Shown here in pieces: positions 16,847-24,650 of a stretch of 37,712 bases of DNA. The position numbers were made by a program, and so were the translations under genes. The DNA is from Candidatus Gastranaerophilales bacterium. Lineage in GTDB: Bacteria; Cyanobacteriota; Vampirovibrionia; Gastranaerophilales; Gastranaerophilaceae. A model generated the notes under the pieces. That model worked only from the letters and a program-made list of their open reading frames with translations. It was not told the origin of the DNA and did not search any database. Position 1 is the first letter of the stretch. Every line of letters starts with the position of its first letter. Where the stretch lies: assembly GCA_944323655.1 (NCBI GenBank), contig CALUTL010000016.1, positions 1 to 37,712 of the forward strand, written 5' to 3'.

Positions 16847-18169
16847 CTATTTAGATTCTACTTTTTCTTTTTTAGGTTTTACAAAATTAACGGAATTTTT
16901 CTCCAACAGAAAATCTCTGACTTTATCATTTAGAGCCTGCTGAGAAAGTGATGTGATAATTTCCGGATTTTTGCCAAGCTGTTTCATTAAATCTGTTTGG
17001 CTCATTCCGTAAGCTGCACTAAGCTGCCCTAATTTTGCATTAATATCAGCCGGTTCCAGTTTAATATTTTCTTCCTGCGCAATTTTGCCGATTACTAAAG
17101 AATTTTTAATTCTAATTTTTGCATCTTCTTTAATTGTATCTGCAAGCTTTTCACTGCCTTCTGTTTTTTCAACAGCATCCCAGCTTAATCCTTGCGCCTG
17201 AAGTCTTTGTTTATAATCGTTAGTTAAAGATTCAGCTTCTCGGTCTATCATTGTTTGAGGGATCTCAACACTTGCTGCCTCAACTACTTTTTCAAAAATC
17301 GCATTTTCTGATTTCTGTTTATCAGATGTTTCTTTTTGATTATCAAGATATTTCTGAATGTCAGCCTTTAATTCATCTACAGTCTTAAAAGGCCCGACTT
17401 TTTGAGCAAAATCGTCATTCAATTCAGGAACTTTTCTTTCTTTGATTTCATTAAGCTTAATTTTGAATATTGCCGGCTGACCTTTTAATTTGTCATCATG
17501 ATAATTTTCAGGGAATGTAACTTTGATTTCAAATTCATCTCCGATATTTTTGCCAGAAATCTGTTCTGCAAATCCGGGAATGAAGTTTGAATGACCAAGG
17601 TCTAGAGGATAATTTTTAGCATCTCCGCCTTCGATTTTTTCTCCGTTTACAAAACCTTCAAAATCAATTACCGCAATATCGGTATCCTTAGCAGCTCTAT
17701 CAACAACCAGTTCTAAAGTTGAATACTGGTTCAAGACATTTTGAAGTGCTTTGTCAAAAGCGTCCTCAGGAATTTCAGTACTTTCTACATCAACCTTTAA
17801 ATCTTTATACGCACCAAGAACAACATCAGGTCTGGTTTCAACCTTGACCTCAACGGTCAAATCTTGTCCTACAGTGAAATCAAACTTTGTAATATAGGGC
17901 TGAGTAATAACATCAAGCTCATTTTCTTTAACTGCCTGTGCAATAGCTGAAGGCATAAGTCTGTCAAGAGCTTCATGCTTAATTCTTTCTGTTCCGACTT
18001 GTCTTTCAATAACTGAACGAGGTGCTTTACCTTTTCTGAAGCCATCTACATTTACATATTGTGCTATTCTTCTTACAGCTTCATCATAAGCCTTTGCCGC
18101 ATCCTGCGCCGGTATCGTAATATCTATTTTGTAAATATTGTCATTTTCTTTTTCTACTGCAAATTTCAT
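16847..18169 (-). CDS. tig: Trigger factor (ribosome-associated chaperone)
   Basis: Chaperone and peptidyl-prolyl isomerase that meets nascent chains at the ribosomal exit, 440 aa. The ribosome-docking signature GFRKGKAP is at 43-50. The central FKBP-type domain spans about 160-240 (VNGEKIEGGDAKNYPLDLGHSNFIPGFAEQ). The C-terminal helical cradle follows, ending in a Lys-rich tail. AAAAGGAA precedes the ATG at 18169. It is the first gene of the clpP-clpX-polA direction, driven by a clear sigma-70-like promoter about 35 bp upstream. Confidence 0.97.
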   Translation of the reverse strand: MKFAVEKENDNIYKIDITIPAQDAAKAYDEAVRRIAQYVNVDGFRKGKAPRSVIERQVGTERIKHEALDRLMPSAIAQAVKENELDVITQPYITKFDFTVGQDLTVEVKVETRPDVVLGAYKDLKVDVESTEIPEDAFDKALQNVLNQYSTLELVVDRAAKDTDIAVIDFEGFVNGEKIEGGDAKNYPLDLGHSNFIPGFAEQISGKNIGDEFEIKVTFPENYHDDKLKGQPAIFKIKLNEIKERKVPELNDDFAQKVGPFKTVDELKADIQKYLDNQKETSDKQKSENAIFEKVVEAASVEIPQTMIDREAESLTNDYKQRLQAQGLSWDAVEKTEGSEKLADTIKEDAKIRIKNSLVIGKIAQEENIKLEPADINAKLGQLSAAYGMSQTDLMKQLGKNPEIITSLSQQALNDKVRDFLLEKNSVNFVKPKKEKVESK

Positions 18170-18209
18170 AACTTTTTCCTTTTACTGATTAATATTAATA
18201 TCTTTTAAA

Positions 18210-18237
18210 ATTATATCTGAAAAAACTTTTTGTGCAA
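18210..18237 (-). promoter_or_regulatory. Promoter of tig
   Basis: Minus strand: TTGCAC (18237-18232), 16-bp spacer, TATAAT (18215-18210). Predicted start is near 18203, leader about 34 nt with the ribosome site. Its -35 covers the GTG that would otherwise be the earliest start of the divergent acyltransferase. Confidence 0.7.
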
Positions 18238-18276
18238 GTCCACCGAAAATACGATATATTAAAGAAAGCAGAGTGC

Positions 18277-18305
18277 TTGCAAAAAAGAAAATTATGTGTT
18301 AGCTT
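18277..18305 (+). promoter_or_regulatory. Promoter candidate for the acyltransferase, leaderless
   Basis: TTGCAA (18277-18282), 17-bp spacer, TAGCTT (18300-18305) preceded by TGT. The start codon ATG at 18313 is 8 nt after the -10, so the mRNA would start at or within 1 nt of it. The -10 is a weak hexamer match. Confidence 0.45.
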
Positions 18306-18312
18306 AGTCGGT

Positions 18313-19017
18313 ATGGTTAGACTGATAAATTCTAACAACTTAATTTATTTAAAACACATCGTTAACGGGATACTTAAGACTCAGGAGATTTTTACAATAA
18401 TAAAAAGCGTAGGCCATCCTGATGTCGGGCCTTGTCTTTATGCAATATGGCACGGCAATCAGTTTTGTGTATACGGAATTCCAAACAGAGGCAAGGTTAA
18501 TGTTCTTGTAAGCACCTCTATGGACGGAGATATTATTTCCTACTGCACAAGAAATCTCGGACTTAGAACGATTAGAGGTTCGACGGCCAGAAGAGGTTCG
18601 GTTGGCGGCACAATGCAGATTTTGGATGCACTAAAAAACGGTGAATCCGCAGCTATTATGGTTGACGGCCCCAAAGGCCCCGTAAAAAAAGTAAAAGGCG
18701 GAATTATTAAAATTGCTCATATGGCTAACGTTCCTATCGTCCCCGTTCACTGGTATTCACCGCAATTCAATTTTGTTAAACTGCCCAGTTGGGACAGCTT
18801 AACTATGCCGCTTTTGTATACCAGACTTATTAACATTTACGGCACACCGATTTATATCCCCAAGGATCTTGATGCCGAAACTGAAAAAATATATCAGGAT
18901 AAAATTAAAGAATCTTTAATTAACCTTGAAGCAAAGGCTCCTCAAATATACAAGGAGGTAAAAAAAGAAATTCCATGGAAACTAAATCTGGACTTAAATT
19001 ATCCGCGCTACAACTAA
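18313..19017 (+). CDS. DUF374-type lysophospholipid acyltransferase-like protein
   Basis: A 234-aa protein of the DUF374 group, related to LPLAT/LpxL-type acyltransferases that attach fatty acids to envelope lipids. Family marks: AIWHGNQF (H47 in WHG), SMDGDII, RGSTARRGSVGG and MVDGPKGPVKKVKGGI, followed by VPIVPVHW. The acyl acceptor is unknown; lipid A-like lipids or phospholipids are possible. The frame is open back to a GTG at 18232, but that codon lies in the tig -35. The ATG at 18313 has no Shine-Dalgarno sequence, fits the family N-terminus and is placed right after a promoter-like element, so I prefer it. Its 3' end overlaps the next gene by 43 nt. Confidence 0.82.
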   Translation: MVRLINSNNLIYLKHIVNGILKTQEIFTIIKSVGHPDVGPCLYAIWHGNQFCVYGIPNRGKVNVLVSTSMDGDIISYCTRNLGLRTIRGSTARRGSVGGTMQILDALKNGESAAIMVDGPKGPVKKVKGGIIKIAHMANVPIVPVHWYSPQFNFVKLPSWDSLTMPLLYTRLINIYGTPIYIPKDLDAETEKIYQDKIKESLINLEAKAPQIYKEVKKEIPWKLNLDLNYPRYN

Positions 19018-19802
19018 ATTCCGTAACAGGCAACAAACAGGCTAATCTTGAGAAAGTAAATACTTTGGTGGCTCAAAACATCCCCCCCGACACTGATATT
19101 TTGATATTGCCTGAGGTTTGGACAGTCGGATGGGCTTGCGAAGAATTTACCAAAAGTGCAGAGTATCTGGATCCGCAAAGCCCTGTATTTCAGCTTTTAT
19201 CTTCTTTGGCTAAAAAATACAACATGTGGATTGTCGGCGGAAGTTTCATCCGTAAAGCAGAAAACGGACTCCTCTACAACAGCTGCCCTGTGTTTAACAG
19301 GCAAGGAGAACTTATCGCGGTTTATGACAAAAATCACCTTTATTCTTATTGCGGATGCAGAGAGGGAAGCTTTATAACTCCCGGTGAATCAGGATTAATC
19401 GTTGATATTGAAGGGATTAAAACCGGAATTACTATATGCTACGATATCAGATTTCCCGAAATCTTTAGAGAATATAGAAAACAAGGCGCTCAATTACTTA
19501 TAAATGCTGCTGCCTGGGGTAGTGAAAAGCCTATTCCGTGGGAAGTTCTCACAAAAGCAAGAGCCATTGAAAATCAGGCCTATATGGTTGCCCTCACTCA
19601 GTGCGGAAATATTGACCTGAAAAATGCAAACATCGGACACTCCAGAATTATCGACTATTTAGGAAATACTATTTCCGAAATCAAAGACCAAAAAGAAGGC
19701 TTTATGACTGCAACTATCAATTTTCCCGAAATGGAAAATTACAGAAACCAATGCACAATCTTAAAAGATGTAAAAAATAATTATGAGGTAATAATTAAAT
19801 GA
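18975..19802 (+). CDS. Carbon-nitrogen hydrolase (nitrilase superfamily, omega-amidase-like)
   Basis: A 275-aa hydrolase of the nitrilase superfamily with the Glu-Lys-Cys triad: E47 (ILPEVW), K119 (VYDKNHLY) and C155 (GITICYDIRFPE). The layout most resembles the Nit2/YafV omega-amidase branch, which hydrolyses keto-acid amides such as alpha-ketoglutaramate; the actual substrate cannot be read from sequence. It is cytoplasmic with no signal. It starts inside the acyltransferase gene (43-nt overlap); an AAGGAGGT lies 15 nt upstream, rather far. It ends in an ATGA overlap with the PBP4-type gene, so the three genes are coupled. Confidence 0.88.
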   Translation: METKSGLKLSALQLNSVTGNKQANLEKVNTLVAQNIPPDTDILILPEVWTVGWACEEFTKSAEYLDPQSPVFQLLSSLAKKYNMWIVGGSFIRKAENGLLYNSCPVFNRQGELIAVYDKNHLYSYCGCREGSFITPGESGLIVDIEGIKTGITICYDIRFPEIFREYRKQGAQLLINAAAWGSEKPIPWEVLTKARAIENQAYMVALTQCGNIDLKNANIGHSRIIDYLGNTISEIKDQKEGFMTATINFPEMENYRNQCTILKDVKNNYEVIIK

Positions 19803-21148
19803 AAAAAGTTCTTTTAACTTTTATTCTGCTGCTGGCCGGGCTTTCCGCAAATGCAATCCCGGCAACTATCGAGGCCGCAATCACTGATTCGCACGTAAAT
19901 AAAGATGCAATTTCTGTTTCAGTTAAAAATACCGCCGACGGAAAAGTTCTGTATGAGCATAAACCAAACTCCCCAATACCTCCGGCATCAACTCTTAAAA
20001 CAATTACCGCAACAGTTGCGGCTGATACACTCGGCAACGATTATGAATTTAAAACCTCTGTATATAAAACTTCTGACAATAATTTATTTTTAAAACTAAG
20101 TGCAGACCCGATGCTTACAAGAGAAGACCTCGAAACTCTTATGAAATCAACCGTATCTAAGAAAATTGTTGAGCCTAAAGCATTTTATATAGACGACTAT
20201 GTAATCGACGGTGTCGAATGGGGCGAAGGCTGGCAATGGGATGATGATTTAAACCCGCTTATGCCGAAATTCAGCCCCTATAACCTCGACGGTAACCTTT
20301 TAACCATAACTGTAGATCCAAAGAAAAAAGGTGCGCCTGCGTCAATAAAACTTTCTACTTTTTACCCCGTAACATTTATGAACCTTACAATATCTTCCGA
20401 TAAAAATTCATTGGAAATCTCACGCAACAACCATATTGCACCTGATGTTATTACTGTCAGCGGAGAAGTAAATTCCAGAACTCAAGATAAAATTCCAGTT
20501 AATTCACCTAAAAGATACTTTATTATAAAACTTGAAGAAGCGATAAGTTCCGCTAAACTTGAATATTACGGAGCTTTTCCGCAAAAAAAACTGCCATCCT
20601 CTAATGTAACACTCATAAGCGAAATAAAACATCCGCTTACTTCTGTTTTAAAAGGCATTTACAAATCCAGTAACAATATGATGGCGGAAACATTGTTTAA
20701 AGTTGCAGGCGGAAAATTTGTTAATAATACCGGATCTATTAAAAGTGCCGTCAAAATGTTTGACGAATATTGCAAAAAGAATAATCTCAATAATGAGAAT
20801 ATCAAAATTACTGACGGGAGCGGAGTTTCTAAAAACAACCTTATGACTGCGGATTTTATGACAAACTTCTTAGTTCTTCAAACTCAACGTGCTGACTTTA
20901 ATGACTTTATGACAATGCTTCCGACAGCAGGCGAAGGTACTTTATCAAACAGAATGCTTTATTTTAAAGATGTTATTTATGCAAAAACAGGAACTTTGTC
21001 TGATATCAGTGCAATTTGCGGGTATATAAAAACCCGAAACGGGAATCTTGTGGCTTTTGATATTATGATTAATGACGCAAAATTAAGTTCTTCTGACAAG
21101 AAGGCGACAGAAGAACAGATAATCCGGGCAATTTACAATAAATATTAA
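19799..21148 (+). CDS. dacB: PBP4-type D-alanyl-D-alanine carboxypeptidase/endopeptidase (S13)
   Basis: A penicillin-binding protein of peptidase family S13, 449 aa, exported by a signal peptide (MKKVLLTFILLLAGLSANA). It trims the terminal D-Ala of peptidoglycan stems and/or cuts D,D-crosslinks. Active-site motifs are all present: SxxK as STLK (64-67), SxN as SSN (290-292) and KTG (396-398). The long insert between the first two motifs (about 100-270, including WGEGWQWDDD and FSPYNLDGNLL) is characteristic of PBP4/DacB. It starts by ATGA overlap with the amidase gene. It is convergent with the next minus-strand gene, 36 nt apart, no hairpin seen. Confidence 0.93.
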   Translation: MKKVLLTFILLLAGLSANAIPATIEAAITDSHVNKDAISVSVKNTADGKVLYEHKPNSPIPPASTLKTITATVAADTLGNDYEFKTSVYKTSDNNLFLKLSADPMLTREDLETLMKSTVSKKIVEPKAFYIDDYVIDGVEWGEGWQWDDDLNPLMPKFSPYNLDGNLLTITVDPKKKGAPASIKLSTFYPVTFMNLTISSDKNSLEISRNNHIAPDVITVSGEVNSRTQDKIPVNSPKRYFIIKLEEAISSAKLEYYGAFPQKKLPSSNVTLISEIKHPLTSVLKGIYKSSNNMMAETLFKVAGGKFVNNTGSIKSAVKMFDEYCKKNNLNNENIKITDGSGVSKNNLMTADFMTNFLVLQTQRADFNDFMTMLPTAGEGTLSNRMLYFKDVIYAKTGTLSDISAICGYIKTRNGNLVAFDIMINDAKLSSSDKKATEEQIIRAIYNKY

Positions 21149-21184
21149 ACGGATAGAGCGGATGTAGAATACACAGAATAGGAA

Positions 21185-22015
21185 TTATGCATCTTTAACT
21201 TTATTTAACGAATACACACCAACCAAAACCCCTCCGATTCCTGCAAGTATTCCACCCATTATGGATGAATAAGTTCTGGATTTCGGAATGTATTTTTTGA
21301 CCGTAGAATAATCTTTTTTGAGATTTTCCTGAACTCTTAATGTGGCAAGTTTTTCGTACATAATATTTGCTCTCGTTGAAACCGCACGCATAACTTTATT
21401 CCATTGTTCACTGATGGCTTTACCTTTATCAGGAAGATTAAGAATAGCCTCTTCTCTGGCTGCTCTAAAGGAACTGCGCGCTTTTTTATATGCCTTAAGC
21501 GGTTTGTCAACAGCAAGCTGTGCATCTGCAAAATCTTTAGCTGCGGCTTTCATCTCCAGATACAAGTTTGTATCTTTTGGATTTTGAAGAAGATTCCTGT
21601 GTGCAAGATCAAGTTTATTTTTAAGTTCCATATAATTCGTATCTTTTAAAGCTTGCTGATAACGAACCTTGGTTCTTGACACATCCGCAACAAATTTGTC
21701 TTCTACACTGACTTTACGAACCATTTCATGCCATAACGAAGCTGCTGGACGAATTTCTTCTTTCGTAATCTGCTTTCCGGAATTACGGTAAGATTTCGCT
21801 GCACCTCTAAGTGCTTCAACAGCATTGCTTTCTTCTTTTGTAGCCGTTCTCATTGCGTTTTGCGAAAAAATCTTATCGAAAGTTTTGTCATCTTGCATTA
21901 TTAATCTTTCAAGTGCAAACTTTCTGGGTGCCAAAATATACCCGGCACCAAGCCCTAAACCTGATGAAACAGCACCAACTCCGCACGGAGATACAGAAAT
22001 CGTATTTGAACCCAT
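21185..22015 (-). CDS. Lineage-type protein with hydrophobic glycine-rich ends
   Basis: A 276-aa protein without a recognised domain. The N-terminus is a glycine-rich hydrophobic stretch (VGAVSSGLGLGAGYILAP, about 13-30) followed by RKFALERLIMQDDKTFDKIF. The central 200 residues are charged and helical with coiled-coil character (RTKVRYQQALKDTNYMELKN and onwards). A second hydrophobic glycine-rich helix (about 251-269, IMGGILAGIGGVLVGVYSL) lies at the very C-terminus. Two terminal membrane anchors around a helical middle is the simplest reading. From recall, glycine-rich start plus APRKxxLExL is repeated in many Gastranaerophilales proteins. AGGAGTG precedes the ATG. Function is unknown. Confidence 0.7.
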   Translation of the reverse strand: MGSNTISVSPCGVGAVSSGLGLGAGYILAPRKFALERLIMQDDKTFDKIFSQNAMRTATKEESNAVEALRGAAKSYRNSGKQITKEEIRPAASLWHEMVRKVSVEDKFVADVSRTKVRYQQALKDTNYMELKNKLDLAHRNLLQNPKDTNLYLEMKAAAKDFADAQLAVDKPLKAYKKARSSFRAAREEAILNLPDKGKAISEQWNKVMRAVSTRANIMYEKLATLRVQENLKKDYSTVKKYIPKSRTYSSIMGGILAGIGGVLVGVYSLNKVKDA

Positions 22016-22148
22016 ACTGACACTCCTATATTCCTCAAATGTAAACCACTAAAACTACCAGATACATTATTACTCATAAATTAATTTTTTGTGGATTTTT
22101 TAAAGTTTTTTTTACAAGTTGTTACAATTATGAAAACTCTAAAGATTG

Positions 22149-22157
22149 TGTTATACT
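22149..22157 (+). promoter_or_regulatory. Extended -10 promoter for the glycosyltransferase
   Basis: TGTTATACT (22149-22157), extended -10. Predicted start is near 22164, leaving a leader of about 13 nt that just contains GGAGAGG, 6 nt from the ATG. Confidence 0.5.
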
Positions 22158-22176
22158 GAAATAGGAGAGGTAATCG

Positions 22177-23025
22177 ATGGACCCTTTAGTAAGCATAATT
22201 ACACCCACGCTTAATATTGTAGAACAAGAGCACGCAGATGAATTTAATTTGCTGGTTACGCTTTTGGAGATGCAAACATATCCTAACATTGAACATCTTG
22301 TTATTGACGGTTCTTCTACGGACGAAACCATTGACCTCTTAAAAGACTATAAAAACAAGGGTTATATAAACTTTTTTACGGAAAAAGATACCGGTAAATA
22401 TCACGCACTAAATAAAGGAATAATGAGAGCTAAGGGTAAATATATTGCGTTTTTAAGTTGTGATGATTTCTACCACGATATAACCGCTATTGCAGATGCA
22501 GTAAACGCAATGGAAAATGAAAAAGCTGACTTTCTGTTTTCTCCTGCATACTGCAGACACCCTGAAGGGTACACTTATCTTTTCATGCCTGCGATGTACA
22601 ATGCCTTTCAAGTTATCCCCTGTGCTCGTCAGGGTATGATTTTCAAGCGTTCCATGCTTGAAGAAGAACGATATTTTGACGAAAAATTTAAAATTATGTC
22701 CGATATGGATTTAATAATCAGGCTTCTTATGAAAAGGCGCAAGGGTATATTTTTCGAAACTAATTTTACCACTTATAAATTAAGCGAGAAAACATACCAA
22801 AATGATGAACAATGCATTAATGAAACAAGACTTATTTTCCATAAAAACTACCGTACGCTTGCACCTCTGAATGATGAAACATTAGAAGCAATGGTATTTT
22901 ATTCCGAATTTCCGCCGGAACTTCTTAATAAACTTGCAGATTTCTTTTCACCTGATGACAGAGATTTATTCTTTGAGCGCTGCGAACAGATGCACCAATT
23001 AAGAATACAACAATACGGAGGGTAA
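22177..23025 (+). CDS. Family 2 glycosyltransferase
   Basis: A 282-aa GT-A fold glycosyltransferase (GT2). The N-terminus PLVSIITPTLN starts the nucleotide-sugar Rossmann-like region. D44 and D49 lie in VIDGSSTDETI, the metal-binding acidic cluster is SCDDF (94-98), and a loop YHALNKGIMRAKGKYIAFLS is typical of WcaA-like sugar transferases. No membrane helix is present, so it probably works on the cytoplasmic face. Donor and acceptor are unknown. GGAGAGG at 6 nt from the ATG sets the start. It is a lone plus-strand gene between minus-strand lineage-type genes, not in a polysaccharide cluster here. Confidence 0.9.
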   Translation: MDPLVSIITPTLNIVEQEHADEFNLLVTLLEMQTYPNIEHLVIDGSSTDETIDLLKDYKNKGYINFFTEKDTGKYHALNKGIMRAKGKYIAFLSCDDFYHDITAIADAVNAMENEKADFLFSPAYCRHPEGYTYLFMPAMYNAFQVIPCARQGMIFKRSMLEEERYFDEKFKIMSDMDLIIRLLMKRRKGIFFETNFTTYKLSEKTYQNDEQCINETRLIFHKNYRTLAPLNDETLEAMVFYSEFPPELLNKLADFFSPDDRDLFFERCEQMHQLRIQQYGG

Positions 23026-23026
23026 T

Positions 23027-23064
23027 TAAAAAACCGACATCTTGTTTTTGTAAATCTGCCGGTT
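23027..23064 (-). terminator. Rho-independent terminator after the 482-aa gene
   Basis: On the minus strand the arms 23064-23057 and 23039-23032 form an 8-bp stem (one G-T) with a 17-nt loop, followed by a T run (23033-23028). The stop codon of the 23063-24511 gene lies in the first arm. Confidence 0.65.
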
Positions 23065-24511
23065 AACCAAATGTTTTAAATGAACCTTCAACGTTCTTTT
23101 CGATAACTTTTTCTACCGAATCCATTTCGGTTTGGATTGCGTTCTGCTCAGTGTCTAATTGTTGAAGTCGAAGTTCTAAATTTTTATCCTGAGCCTGAAT
23201 GATTTCTATCTTTGCGTTAATCTGGTCAATAGACTGATCATACAAATATTTTTCGTGTTCATATTCATTCATTGCATCATTATAAGCATCCTGATCTGTT
23301 ACCGTGGAAGTTGTCAAAGCATAAGTTGAATAAGTTCCTGTACCGTCATCATTCGGAATAGATATTGAGATGAATCTTCCGGAAGAATCTCTTTCAACAC
23401 GGCATCCTGCGACAGCTTTAACTTCTTTAACTTTAACATCACTGCCAATTGTGTAACAATTTATATTATTTAAAATATTTCCGTTTTCATCGGTATTGTT
23501 GGCGTTGTTATCAAGATCGGATTTTTTGTAAAAATAAGGAACAGCTTGACCGGTTGTGGTATTTTCAACATATCTGACATACCACTCGTCAGTTCCGTAT
23601 TTTTGCTCTAACTGCGCAGCCCAAGCTTCTTCTTCCTTGAGGGCAGCCGATACTTCTTGAGGGGTAAGGTTTCCGAAATAAGGATCATTTTCAAGTCCCG
23701 GATATGTTGTAATACTATCTATTTCATCCTGAGTCAATACGTATCTGTTTGTAGATTCAACAATTCCTTCTTTTACGTAATTGCCGTCTGCATTTTTTTG
23801 AACAAGAGTTACAGCTTTCTCAGGATCTGTTTCATTTTCGTCCCAAAGGTAGATAACAAGCATATCTTCAGTGATATCAGCTCTTGGAACTTCATTACCA
23901 TCATCATCTAAAGTATAGAATGAACCGTCCTCTTTTTTGTAAACAAGTTCTGAATCTGCCAAACTTGTTCCGACTAAAGAATATTCAAAATTAGCAATAT
24001 CTTCAGCCGTACAAGGAACAACACCTTGAGTTTTTGTAACTTTATCAATTACATACTCGTTCCCTTCTTGTCTTACAGGATATTCAACACCGTCGATCTT
24101 TATTGAATTACCTATAACAGGTACTGTATCAGCCGTGCCTAATTCTCTTAACTGAGTTGCACCGACAAAATATGCTCCGTTTTGTACGTTGATAATACTT
24201 GTGGATGCCGCAACCGGCACATAATCATCCTGCCATTTTGAAAGATAACTTACGGTATAAGTTCCGCCATTTGCGATAAGTGCTGTTATTTCATTTGTTA
24301 AAGCACCGTCGTCAAAGGTGTAAACAGTTTTTGTAAAACTATCAACAGAAGGAGGCACCGGTACAGACATACCGAGCAAGTCATTATAATAGTTTGCAGA
24401 CTGGTTAGACAATGAAGTTCTTTGCTGGTTAATTTGCTGGCCTTCGAACTCAACATTTGTCTTTCTGGCTGTCAAACCTAAGAATCTAGCTTGTGAAGCT
24501 GCCATTCCCAT
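23063..24511 (-). CDS. Flagellin-like architecture: helical ends, beta-rich middle
   Basis: A 482-aa protein with no signal peptide. The N-terminal 45 residues (MGMAASQARFLGLTARKTNV, then EFEGQQINQQRTSLSNQSAN) and the last 70 residues (DAYNDAMNEYEHEKYLYDQS to EGSFKTFG) are helical and coiled-coil-like. The middle (about 55-400) is acidic, Thr/Asp/Asn-rich and probably beta. Conserved helical ends around a variable centre is the plan of flagellins and hook-type proteins, but I see no flagellin domain. From recall, near-identical ends occur on paralogues in Gastranaerophilales. The start is MGM at 24511 (a second Met two codons on); AAAGGAA lies 12 nt upstream. A strong terminator follows. An 8-bp inverted repeat lies in its leader. 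Function unknown; a filament or exported surface protein is an inference. Confidence 0.7.
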   Translation of the reverse strand: MGMAASQARFLGLTARKTNVEFEGQQINQQRTSLSNQSANYYNDLLGMSVPVPPSVDSFTKTVYTFDDGALTNEITALIANGGTYTVSYLSKWQDDYVPVAASTSIINVQNGAYFVGATQLRELGTADTVPVIGNSIKIDGVEYPVRQEGNEYVIDKVTKTQGVVPCTAEDIANFEYSLVGTSLADSELVYKKEDGSFYTLDDDGNEVPRADITEDMLVIYLWDENETDPEKAVTLVQKNADGNYVKEGIVESTNRYVLTQDEIDSITTYPGLENDPYFGNLTPQEVSAALKEEEAWAAQLEQKYGTDEWYVRYVENTTTGQAVPYFYKKSDLDNNANNTDENGNILNNINCYTIGSDVKVKEVKAVAGCRVERDSSGRFISISIPNDDGTGTYSTYALTTSTVTDQDAYNDAMNEYEHEKYLYDQSIDQINAKIEIIQAQDKNLELRLQQLDTEQNAIQTEMDSVEKVIEKNVEGSFKTFG

Positions 24512-24528
24512 AACTGGCTTTTTCCTTT

Positions 24529-24566
24529 CCGTTTAGTTCCATTATTCTGATATACGGCCTAAACGG
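24529..24566. repeat. 8-bp inverted repeat upstream of the 482-aa gene
   Basis: CCGTTTAG (24529-24536) and CTAAACGG (24559-24566), a perfect inverted repeat with a 22-bp gap. It ends right next to the AAAGGAA ribosome site of the minus-strand gene starting at 24511. It could be a regulator operator or a leader hairpin. Confidence 0.5.
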
Positions 24567-24650
24567 ATTTAAACTTTAACAATACAAGCTCTTATGTTAA
24601 GAAATTGTAACATTACATCAATTAAATCAAACTCAACAATTGACTATATC

